NCBI GenBank assembly: GCA_945865705.1
Contig: CAMBEY010000142.1
Span: 1-7,607, forward strand
From: Candidatus Sulfopaludibacter sp. SbA3
GTDB taxonomy: Bacteria > Acidobacteriota > Terriglobia > 2-12-FULL-54-10
Reading direction: 5' to 3'
Length of the DNA: 7,607 nucleotides
Shown: piece by piece, positions 1 through 6,868 of the stretch
Position numbering within the stretch: the first letter of the stretch is position 1
How the letters are laid out: every line of letters begins with the position of its first letter
Position numbers and translations under genes: made by a program
Notes under the pieces: model-generated
Told to the model about the DNA's origin: nothing
Database searches by the model: none
The model's input: only the letters and a program-made list of their open reading frames with translations

Positions 1-2188
1 TTGGTCCGGATTGATTGTTGCCCTGCAATATTTCCAACGTAAGTGGACGGGCACTGGTAAGTGGTGAAACGACCTCGACAACAGATGAAGCAGTTTGAAA
101 GCCTGCTGCGTTGGCTTCCAGGAGGGAGCGCCCCACCCCCATTCCGGTGATGGGAAACTCAACTATTGCAGCCCCGGCGGGAACATTCACCGTAGCGGGA
201 ACACGCACCGCTGCTGAATTTGACGTAGTCATGTTGAAGGAAATGGAGTCCGGAGCCGGCGATCCTAATGCGATTCTTCCAGTCACCGTGGCACCATTCA
301 ACAAACCCAGCGGATTAGGTTGCAGGCGCAGGCTATGTGTCAGGCTGGTGTTGGCTGTTCCGCGAAATCCAACTGAGCGATTAAAAAAACTCTCCCACTC
401 GCGGCGTATGAGATCCACCTTGGCGATTTCATCGGCGGTGGCTGGGGTGTTGCGGCCAGTCACCAGCACAAAAGCGTAATTGAACCGCTTGGGAGCGATG
501 ACGGAGTTGGGAATGCGCGGCCCATTTGATGCGATGATCTGACCTAGCTCCACGTTGGCGCGGGTTCCGCTGAAGTTGGCATTTAGAAATGGAGAGGTTC
601 CGGGATTCAGCGATGGCGAGGGATTCTTCACCAGAAAGCTCGGCCCCACTTCGTCCGGCGCGCGCAGGCCCATCAAATATTGGTCGATCTCGTTGTACTT
701 CTGCACGACTCCGGTGGTGGTGAATGTCCCATTGTTGTTGTCACGGATGAGATTGCCTTCCATGACGGAGGCGTCGGAGTTGAAGTAAAAGCTCCAATGT
801 TGAAGTTCGCGGCCCAGCAGTGCGGTACTGTTGGGTGCTCCGGCGGGATCGGCCCAGGTAACGTAACTCAGGAAGCGATGGCCGGCTTCTTGCCCCATCA
901 CGCTTAACGTGGAATTCGCTCCGAGGAATACGGTGCTGGGATCGGACGGATAGCGCGACAGGCTGCCCATGTTGAGCAGACTCTCCAGTCGCCCTGCGCT
1001 GCCGAACTGTCCCGAGAAATCAAACGTAGTGGTGTTTCCGATGCGGCCGATGCCGGTTACTTGGTTGGAGATATTTACCTCGAAGGCGAAGGCCCCGTTC
1101 AAATTGAAGTTGAAGTTGCTGAAAATGACGATGTTTTCGTAAGCGTCGTCGTGGGTCTGATAGAACCTCCTGGTGACGGCGGCTAAGTCCAATTCGGTGG
1201 TCAGCGAGAAGACTTCGGCAATAGCGTTTTGAATCACGACTGCGCCGGAAGTGGCGCTGAAATCAACCATCGCCGGAGTAGCATTCAAATTCCCCTGCGA
1301 GATTCCCACGACGGCTTCCCGTCCGCTGATGCCGCCGTAGGCCATCTCGATGAGACCGTCTGAATTCATCGTCACTTGAAATGTTTCTCTGGGGCCGGTT
1401 CCAGCAGCGACAAAGTCCGGGACGGCTGTCCAGGAGACAACAACGCGCGTCGAGCTTGTAAAGACTGTCAAACGGCCCGCTAAAGATGGATCGAGGTCGG
1501 CAAAATAAGGAGCGATGCGCGGCGGCCCGGTTAGGAATCGCGCGAGACTCCGCGCCGTGGTGGAGGTGTCGCCTTGCACGAAAGTTAGATTGCCGTCGGA
1601 ATTCACGAAGACCGTGGTGTAGGTTTGTCCGAAAAAACGGAAGACAAATGGCAGAGAGATGCTCCGCGCCCCATCATCGCCAATATTCTGTGGATTGGTG
1701 GCGGGTGCTGGGTTCAGCAGTTCGCCCTGCTCAGTCGCGACGGTGTCAAACGCCGCAGCGCCCACGCGAACGGTGTAGCCCGTACCGCTGGGATCGAAGG
1801 TCAGGGATCGTCCGTCCAGATCGAAGGGATTCTGGCTGGTAACCAGCGTGCCGTCATCGGGCAGCACCGCAATATTTCCTACATCGAATGCCGCAGTAGT
1901 GGCGTCGCGCAGGGGCAGAAATCCTCGTGTCGCGCGATGCTGCTGAAACTGTGTGTGTAGTCCCAGTTCGCTGAGAACTCGGTTGGGATAAGTGCCGCAG
2001 AACAGATCGTTAGATTCGGACGCTGCCCGGCCCGGCACGCTGTTGGTTGCGACGCTCAGTACTACCAACCAAGCGACCATCGCTAAATTCAGCACGCGTC
2101 GGTTGGTTAGCTGGTTGGATTTATAGAGGTAAGTGTAGCGCGGGGAGTCTTGCCGGAATCTAGCCTTGCAGAGTTTCGCACGGTTCAA
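1..2188 (-). CDS. Large secreted protein with nidogen-like, metallopeptidase-like and Ig-like domains (3' end outside window)
   Basis: I translated this frame codon by codon: it has no stop from 2263 down to position 2, giving 729 visible residues from the chosen start. The TTG at 2186-2188 is preferred because AGGAG (2198-2202) lies 9 nt upstream; an in-frame ATG at 2231-2233 lacks a Shine-Dalgarno. A basic N-region and a hydrophobic stretch (residues 32-47) form an export signal. Residues about 165-300 ('LPFVFRFFGQTY', 'VFVNSDGNLTF', 'FQVTMNSDGLIEMAYGG') resemble a nidogen-like beta domain. Residues about 330-515 resemble an uncharacterised metallopeptidase-like family: 'QEAGHRF' (433-439), 'LLGRELQHWS' (457-466), 'SVMEGN' (474-479), 'YNEIDQYLMGL' (498-508). 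Residues about 620-707 look Ig-like ('VPATVNVPAGAAIVEFPITG'), and another module may begin at the edge. The first position of the expected HExxH is Gln. It lies 75 nt behind the VWA gene and is probably cotranscribed. Substrate and function are unknown. The coding call is secure; the domain names rest on remembered patterns. Confidence 0.85.
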   Translation of the reverse strand, partial: MNRAKLCKARFRQDSPRYTYLYKSNQLTNRRVLNLAMVAWLVVLSVATNSVPGRAASESNDLFCGTYPNRVLSELGLHTQFQQHRATRGFLPLRDATTAAFDVGNIAVLPDDGTLVTSQNPFDLDGRSLTFDPSGTGYTVRVGAAAFDTVATEQGELLNPAPATNPQNIGDDGARSISLPFVFRFFGQTYTTVFVNSDGNLTFVQGDTSTTARSLARFLTGPPRIAPYFADLDPSLAGRLTVFTSSTRVVVSWTAVPDFVAAGTGPRETFQVTMNSDGLIEMAYGGISGREAVVGISQGNLNATPAMVDFSATSGAVVIQNAIAEVFSLTTELDLAAVTRRFYQTHDDAYENIVIFSNFNFNLNGAFAFEVNISNQVTGIGRIGNTTTFDFSGQFGSAGRLESLLNMGSLSRYPSDPSTVFLGANSTLSVMGQEAGHRFLSYVTWADPAGAPNSTALLGRELQHWSFYFNSDASVMEGNLIRDNNNGTFTTTGVVQKYNEIDQYLMGLRAPDEVGPSFLVKNPSPSLNPGTSPFLNANFSGTRANVELGQIIASNGPRIPNSVIAPKRFNYAFVLVTGRNTPATADEIAKVDLIRREWESFFNRSVGFRGTANTSLTHSLRLQPNPLGLLNGATVTGRIALGSPAPDSISFNMTTSNSAAVRVPATVNVPAGAAIVEFPITGMGVGRSLLEANAAGFQTASSVVEVVSPLTSARPLTLEILQGNNQSGP

Positions 2189-2197
2189 GCGAGCGTT

Positions 2198-2202
2198 CTC
2201 CT
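2198..2202 (-). promoter_or_regulatory. Ribosome binding site AGGAG deciding a TTG start
   Basis: The minus strand reads AGGAG here, 9 nt before the TTG at 2186-2188. No comparable purine tract precedes the in-frame ATG at 2231-2233 or the in-frame GTG at 2093-2095 just before the hydrophobic signal segment. This site therefore favours the TTG as start of the large secreted protein. Confidence 0.55.
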
Positions 2203-2263
2203 GGAGTGGATTGTTGTGGGCAGAATTGGCCATTGACGGCGACACGGAAGGCGCCTGACAAAA

Positions 2264-3328
2264 TTACGGCACGGCATAGTAGCCGCGCTTGTGGCGAAGA
2301 TCGACGCCTTTGCGTTTGGTGCGAATTTCGATATTCCGGAACTGCCCGTCGAGCTTGGTGTTGGTGGAGCGGTATCCGATGGCGTACTGATTGGTCAACT
2401 CCTGCCCGATGGCTTCAAGCGCTTTGGTCATTGATGCCGCCAGCTCCGCCGTGTACTGTCCTGTGCCGGGTGTGTAAACGGAGTTCTGGCTTTCGTAAAT
2501 CTGATGCTTCGAGATGTAGCCGGTGGCAAAGGCCGAGCCGGGCAGGTTCTCAAGCGGCGAGTACATACGACCGTTGGTCTTTTCGACCAACTCCCTGAGT
2601 ACCTTGTCGCCCGGTGCGTTCATGCCGTAACCGTTGGAGCTAACCACAAAAATTCGCGCATCGGCGCGCAGCGCGACATCAACCGCCTGCTCCAGGCTGT
2701 GCTCGCTCAGGTTGTCTTCGCCGTCGCTGAATACCAGCAGGACGCGGCGCGGAATGCCCGGTCCTGGAGCGGCTAATAAATTTTTCTGGCAGGCCTCGAT
2801 GATGGCATCGAGCAGCGCCGTTCCTCCGCCCGCCTCGAGTTTATCGAGCGAGGTGGTGAGATCGTCGGGATTGGAGGTGTAATCCAGAATCACCTCCGGT
2901 CCATGGTCGAAGGTCATGAGGAAGCCTTGATGGTCTTTCTCATGGTTCAGAACGTAGTAGCCGAGCTGCATGGCGGCTTCTTTTTCAAATTTCAGCCGCT
3001 GGCGGGCGCTGGCGCTGGTGTCGATCAGGATGCCGAAGCGCAACGGAAGATTGGTGGGGGCAAGGAAGTAATTGACCTTCTGCTCGACGCCATTCTCGAA
3101 TACCTGGAAGTCGCCCTGCTTCAAATCGGTTACCAGAATTCCCTTATCGTCGAACACGGAGAAGGGGATTTGGACTTCCTCCACTTCCACAGTGATGATT
3201 TGCTGACCCGGACGAGCTGGTTCGGGAGCCTGAGCAATAGCAATAGGGGACATGGAAGTTGCGATGGCCAGCAGTATGAATAAGCTGATGACTCTGCGCC
3301 GATAAAAGTTGTTGGTCACATTCTTCAC
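2264..3328 (-). CDS. Secreted von Willebrand factor A domain protein, acidobacterial VWFA-related type
   Basis: Exported protein of 354 residues with unknown ligand. The start chosen is GTG 3326-3328 because GGGAG (3337-3341) sits 8 nt upstream and it leaves a compact signal peptide: basic 'NNFYRRR', hydrophobic core, cleavage after 'IAQA' (residue 34). An in-frame ATG (3350-3352) and GTG (3401-3403) would only add an unusual N-terminal extension. Residues about 44-88 form the short beta domain that precedes VWA in this family ('FSVFDDKG', 'LKQGDFQVFENGVEQKV'). The VWA domain spans about 94-265 and carries a complete-looking metal site: DTSAS (D103, S105, S107), T170 in 'GGGTALLDA', and D202 in 'FSDGED'. 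The C-terminus ('QYAIGY', 'DGQFRNIEI', 'RGYYAVP') is the usual family tail. Such proteins are numerous in Acidobacteriota and mostly uncharacterised; metal-dependent binding of a protein or surface partner is inferred. It is upstream of, and in the same frame as, the large secreted protein. Confidence 0.93.
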   Translation of the reverse strand: MKNVTNNFYRRRVISLFILLAIATSMSPIAIAQAPEPARPGQQIITVEVEEVQIPFSVFDDKGILVTDLKQGDFQVFENGVEQKVNYFLAPTNLPLRFGILIDTSASARQRLKFEKEAAMQLGYYVLNHEKDHQGFLMTFDHGPEVILDYTSNPDDLTTSLDKLEAGGGTALLDAIIEACQKNLLAAPGPGIPRRVLLVFSDGEDNLSEHSLEQAVDVALRADARIFVVSSNGYGMNAPGDKVLRELVEKTNGRMYSPLENLPGSAFATGYISKHQIYESQNSVYTPGTGQYTAELAASMTKALEAIGQELTNQYAIGYRSTNTKLDGQFRNIEIRTKRKGVDLRHKRGYYAVP

Positions 3329-3336
3329 TGATCGTG

Positions 3337-3341
3337 CTCCC
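3337..3341 (-). promoter_or_regulatory. Ribosome binding site GGGAG deciding a GTG start
   Basis: The minus strand reads GGGAG, 8 nt before GTG 3326-3328 of the VWA gene. The ATG at 3350-3352 has no purine-rich site upstream, and the GTG at 3401-3403 has only a weak GGA about 11 nt upstream. Confidence 0.55.
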
Positions 3342-3561
3342 AACCTGGACATACAACAGACGCGTTCAGAGCCGTGATTGCTTGTAGTTGTTCCACCCTG
3401 CACAAGTCAATCGTTCCGGTAGAGCTAGTCTAGCACTTTTGCTGTGGAATTTCCGAGGATCGGCGGTCGCTGTGCGAATGGAGCCGCGACAGCTAGGGAG
3501 CGGTCCTTTGCCGGACAATGTATCTCCGCAGGCTCGCACCCTTCCGATGGCGACTCCGTTC
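3342..3561. other. Intergenic region between the cytochrome terminator and the VWA gene
   Basis: No reading frame here has a credible start, ribosome site or recognisable product. On the minus strand the promoter of the VWA and secreted-protein unit should lie here, because the terminator at 3562-3600 ends the previous unit. The only notable element is an 11-bp palindrome, GCTAGTCTAGC, at 3424-3434. A TAGACT inside it (minus strand, 3427-3432) is a poor -10 candidate with no -35 hexamer at 16-18 bp. If the GTG at 3401-3403 were the true VWA start, part of this region would be coding. Confidence 0.5.
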
Positions 3562-3600
3562 ACAAAACAAAACCCCCTCCGCTGGTGGGCGGAGGGGGTT
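3562..3600 (-). terminator. Intrinsic terminator of the cytochrome unit
   Basis: A perfect 12-bp GC-rich stem (plus strand AACCCCCTCCGC at 3571-3582 and GCGGAGGGGGTT at 3589-3600) encloses a 6-nt loop. Read on the minus strand it is followed by TTGTTTTGTG, a U-rich tail interrupted by G. It begins 25 nt after the stop of the multiheme cytochrome. The plus strand has no T-run after the stem, so it acts on minus-strand transcripts and separates the respiratory genes from the VWA unit. Confidence 0.9.
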
Positions 3601-3625
3601 GAAAGGTTAGAAAGGTAACGACGGA

Positions 3626-6600
3626 CTACTGACCGGTACCGGCCGGCATGATGCGCGGCAGGCGGGCCAGTTCGTCGCCGGAGAACTGCAGCATGTAACG
3701 GACGATCAAATCGGCGTGGTCGCCCTTGAAGCCGGCCGAGCCAGCCGGGAGCGGACCGTTGAAGCGGGCCTTGCCGTCCGTGATGGTGAACAGGCCGGAG
3801 GGCATGGCCGTGCCGGGACTCATCATGGCCGGGTCCAGCATCCAGCGGCGGGTCCAGTCGGGTTTCAGGCGTCCGCGCAAGAGCATGAAGCTCGGCGCGG
3901 TGGCGCGCTGATCGCGAACCGCATCGCCTGTGGCGTGGCAGCTCAGGCAGGGGGCCGCGTCGGAGGTGAACAGGTTGCGGGCGATGAGCCGCTCCTGCTC
4001 GGTGAGCGGAACCTGCTTGGGCGCCAGGTACGGTTGCGGCTGCTGCGAGAGCGCCTCAAAGAACTTCACCAGCTTCATGATCTCGCCTTCGGAGAAGACG
4101 AAAGTCGGCATGCGGGTCTTCATGTATGTGCGGACCCCGTTGCGGTTGACGTCGGTCTCGCTCATGGCGGGGTTCTCGAGGAATTTGGCCAGCCACATGG
4201 GCTCGACGCGTGCGCCCTCGCCAACCAGTTGCGGCGGCAGTTGATCTTTCCACTCCGGCGTCCGGTAGCGCGGAACAGCGGAAAGCTCCGAGCGCTGGCC
4301 GATGTCCACCGTGTGGCAACCCATGCAGTTGTACTTGGTGACGATCTTCCAGCCTTCCTGGATGTCCTTGCGGCGATCCTGGGGGAGGAAGCGGTAGCGC
4401 TCCGGGAAAGGCGACTCGACGCTACCCAACAGGAACGTGGTCAGCGCGACGAGCTCCTTTTCGTTCAGGTCGAAGTTCGGCATGCGGAGCTTTTCGAGCG
4501 GCTCCCTCACCTTACCCTCGTCGTAGATGGCCGGGTTCTTCAGCTTGTTGGTGAAGAAGCCCTTGTGGTTGTACCAGCCTTCGCGTTCGGCCGGATGCGT
4601 GAGCAGCCCGAAGTCGAGGCGCTCGATCGGTTTGCTGCCTTCCTTGGACAACTCGGTGCCGATGCGGCTTTCGTCCTCCAGGCCGGCGATTTCGTGACAA
4701 CCGGCGCAGCCGAAATGTTTCACGAGCGGCAAGCCCTTGGCCTTCATGGCCGGATCGTTCAGATAATCCGCAGCAGCGTACTCGCTGGGCTGCTTGGTCT
4801 TCAGCGACATCAGATACGTGGCGATGTCGCGAGACTCTTCGAAGCTAAGGCGCAGGTTGGGCATCACCGTCATTTGCGAAACAACCAACTCGGCACCGTC
4901 GTTGGGGCAGGTCGAATGATCGTCGTCGAAGACGAACGGCAGGCCGTGCCTTGCGTAATCCTCAGGACCGAGGTCGCGCTTCTCGATGGGGCAGTAAGGC
5001 CGCGTCTTCTCGCGCGGATTGTGAACCCATCGGACTAAGTAATCGTAGTTGAGCTTTTCGCCCACGCGGCTCAAATTGGCGGCGAATGTTCCACCCTGCT
5101 TTTGATCGCCTTCGCCCATGGAATGGCAGGCCATGCAGCCACGCGTTTCAAACAGTTCCTTGCCGCTAGCGGCGTTGCCGGCAGGTTGAGACTGCACGCG
5201 GCCTTCCACACCGGCTTGCCAGATGTAAGCTGAAATGGCCTGCACCTGATCGGTGTCCAAACGGAAACGCGGCATGCGCGTGCCAGGGCGGTAATCCTGC
5301 GGATTGTTCAGCCAGACAGGTAGCCAGTCCTTGCGGAACTTCACACGCGCTTCTTTCAGGCTGGGCCCGACTTTTTTACGTTCTTTATAGAGATCGCGCA
5401 AACGCAAGTTCACTTGTGTAACTTCAGCATCAATGCCGCTGGACTGCACTTTTAGCTTGTCGGCAAGGTCGTAGAGGCTGCGAGCCTCTTCGTTGGACTC
5501 GGCCAGGTCGGCCTGATCAATGGACCGCTCGGCCTCAAGAATGTTGGAAATTTTCTGGGCTTTCTTCTGCACGACCAACTGTGCGTAGTATGCGATATCC
5601 TCGGTCTCAGAGTCGTAGCCTTCATAGCGGTGACAACCCACGCAGCCGCGATGATCAAACAGCAGCTTGCCATCATTGATGGTGGTGGCTTCGCGCAGAT
5701 ACATGTCGCGCGTATGGCACTGCTGGCAGCCCGCTTCGACGTTCTCGCGCTCATACATGGGCCAGAGCCAAAACTTATGGCGTCCGTGGCCCTTCTCCAC
5801 GCTGGTGGTAGCGCGGCCGTTGCCGTTGTGGCAGGTGGAGCAGCCGAAGCGCTCCGGATCATGCATGGCCAGCAGTTCCTTGCGGGGATGACTGGCAAAC
5901 TCAGCGCGACCACCCATATCGGCGGCGGTGATGGTGATCGGCGAGCGCGTGGCCAAGTGGCAGGATTCGCAGCGGTCTACCAGATCGATGTCCGCGTTGT
6001 GGATTTGCCTGATTCCCGGCTGCAACGACTTGGCTTCGTTCTGCAATCCGCGCATCTGGACTTCAGTGAGCGTGCCAAGGTGATCCTTCAGATAGATATC
6101 ACGCTTCTGCCGCAGTTCCGTGGCGTTGGCGTTCAAGGCGATGCGCTTGGTTTGAAGATCGGTTCGGCGGGTCTTGATGCGGTTTAACTCAGCTTCAAAT
6201 TCCGGATAGGGTAGTTCCTTCTCTTCGGCGGCGATGTCCCCGCTGGCCGGAAACGAGACGCTCAAGGTACGCGCCTTAACCTCGTCAATGTCTTCCTGGA
6301 TGGATTGCTTGCCGCTCTCGCTGGCTTTTTCCAGTTGGTAGACCATCGCCGAAATCTCGCCGCGCGATTCCTGGAAAACTTTGTTCATCAAGGTAATGCG
6401 AGGATTCAGTTGCTGGCTGATCTCCTGGTCGATGGCGGATACTTCGGTCGCCACAGCCTGCTCGGCGGCGGCGGTTTCCTGGGCCAGCTTCTGATACTCG
6501 GCGGACTCCCGGATCGCCTTTTCTTTTTCGGCGGCGGCGGGAATGGCTTTATCCAAAAAGTCCGAGTATAAACCTGCGAAGTCCTTCTGGAAGCCCTTCC

Positions 6601-6745
6601 AGGGACGCATGGCATACATCTCGTCGTAGAGTGCCCAGATCATCGTGAGCATCATCCCTACGGCAGCCAGCATGAGCCATAAGCTAAGTGAACTGCTTGT
6701 TACTGGATCCTGTTCTTCAGGTCCAATGGGAGGAACGTCAGCCAT
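3626..6745 (-). CDS. Membrane-anchored octaheme c-type cytochrome, probable electron-transfer subunit of a bc-type quinol complex
   Basis: A 1039-residue protein starting at ATG 6743-6745, with GGAG (6753-6756) 7 nt upstream. Residues 19-40 form one membrane helix, apparently an uncleaved anchor placing the rest in the periplasm. Residues about 68-225 are charged, Glu/Gln/Ala-rich and probably coiled coil. Eight CxxCH heme sites start at 259, 302, 340, 368, 537, 680, 807 and 933. The first three lie close together with spare His residues (H249, H286, H295, H320, H323, H365), suggesting bis-His hemes. Hemes 4-8 each begin a cytochrome c module with an 'NP' element and an 'MP' distal Met (M491, M628, M755, M879, M981). 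Module 4 carries a second coiled-coil insertion (about 380-465); module 5 carries an insertion with the only two non-heme cysteines (C585, C613). It follows the cytochrome b gene and ends at a strong terminator. It probably accepts electrons from the b/Rieske core and passes them to a periplasmic acceptor or oxidase; the partner is inferred. Confidence 0.93.
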   Translation of the reverse strand: MADVPPIGPEEQDPVTSSSLSLWLMLAAVGMMLTMIWALYDEMYAMRPWKGFQKDFAGLYSDFLDKAIPAAAEKEKAIRESAEYQKLAQETAAAEQAVATEVSAIDQEISQQLNPRITLMNKVFQESRGEISAMVYQLEKASESGKQSIQEDIDEVKARTLSVSFPASGDIAAEEKELPYPEFEAELNRIKTRRTDLQTKRIALNANATELRQKRDIYLKDHLGTLTEVQMRGLQNEAKSLQPGIRQIHNADIDLVDRCESCHLATRSPITITAADMGGRAEFASHPRKELLAMHDPERFGCSTCHNGNGRATTSVEKGHGRHKFWLWPMYERENVEAGCQQCHTRDMYLREATTINDGKLLFDHRGCVGCHRYEGYDSETEDIAYYAQLVVQKKAQKISNILEAERSIDQADLAESNEEARSLYDLADKLKVQSSGIDAEVTQVNLRLRDLYKERKKVGPSLKEARVKFRKDWLPVWLNNPQDYRPGTRMPRFRLDTDQVQAISAYIWQAGVEGRVQSQPAGNAASGKELFETRGCMACHSMGEGDQKQGGTFAANLSRVGEKLNYDYLVRWVHNPREKTRPYCPIEKRDLGPEDYARHGLPFVFDDDHSTCPNDGAELVVSQMTVMPNLRLSFEESRDIATYLMSLKTKQPSEYAAADYLNDPAMKAKGLPLVKHFGCAGCHEIAGLEDESRIGTELSKEGSKPIERLDFGLLTHPAEREGWYNHKGFFTNKLKNPAIYDEGKVREPLEKLRMPNFDLNEKELVALTTFLLGSVESPFPERYRFLPQDRRKDIQEGWKIVTKYNCMGCHTVDIGQRSELSAVPRYRTPEWKDQLPPQLVGEGARVEPMWLAKFLENPAMSETDVNRNGVRTYMKTRMPTFVFSEGEIMKLVKFFEALSQQPQPYLAPKQVPLTEQERLIARNLFTSDAAPCLSCHATGDAVRDQRATAPSFMLLRGRLKPDWTRRWMLDPAMMSPGTAMPSGLFTITDGKARFNGPLPAGSAGFKGDHADLIVRYMLQFSGDELARLPRIMPAGTGQ

Positions 6746-6749
6746 CCTC

Positions 6750-6781
6750 AGTCTCCGATATTCCGAAGTCTCCGGTATTCC
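6750..6781 (-). repeat. 17-bp-period tandem repeat carrying two Shine-Dalgarno-like copies
   Basis: Plus-strand AGTCTCCGATATTCC (6750-6764) and AGTCTCCGGTATTCC (6767-6781) match at 14 of 15 positions and are separated by GA, giving a 17-bp period. On the minus strand each copy contains CGGAGA. The copy nearer the gene provides the ribosome site of the octaheme cytochrome; the farther copy is 17 nt further upstream. Confidence 0.75.
6752..6756 (-). promoter_or_regulatory. Ribosome binding site of the octaheme cytochrome gene
   Basis: The minus strand reads GGAGA, with GGAG ending 7 nt before ATG 6743-6745. It lies within the proximal copy of the tandem repeat at 6750-6781. Confidence 0.65.
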
Positions 6782-6794
6782 AAATAACTTCGAA
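6762..6794 (-). other. Possible 5'-leader hairpin upstream of the octaheme cytochrome
   Basis: TCCGAAGT (6762-6769) and ACTTCGAA (6787-6794) are complementary over 8 positions with one wobble pair in the minus-strand transcript. They enclose a 17-nt loop that holds most of the distal GGAG-containing repeat copy. The loop is long and the stem short, so this is only a candidate structure. Confidence 0.3.
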
Positions 6795-6868
6795 AAAAGT
6801 TGTCTCGTAAAACTAATGCCACAAAATCAAAACTGCATTCGGTTGGATTACCCATCCCAAATGTTGAG

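Noticed and set aside
111..1960. Several plus-strand frames of 75-122 codons on the left side
   Set aside because: They lie opposite a continuous minus-strand frame with signal peptide and domains, and show no ribosome sites or recognisable motifs.
2231..2263. Terminator between the VWA gene and the large secreted protein
   Set aside because: Only a weak GGCG/CGCC pairing with a 10-nt loop exists and no T-run follows it; cotranscription is more likely.
3427..3455. Sigma-70-like promoter for the VWA gene using TAGACT as -10
   Set aside because: No TTGACA-like hexamer occurs 16-18 bp upstream and the -10 match is only 4 of 6.
3716..5038. A 440-codon plus-strand open frame antisense to the octaheme cytochrome
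   Set aside because: It resembles no family I know, is compositionally biased (Arg, Ala, Gly, Leu, His), and lies fully inside a gene with eight intact heme motifs; it is a GC-driven shadow.
6797..6868. Terminator or internal promoter between cytochrome b and the octaheme gene
   Set aside because: The stretch is AT-rich with a T-run, but no GC-rich stem precedes the run and no clear -35/-10 pair is seen.
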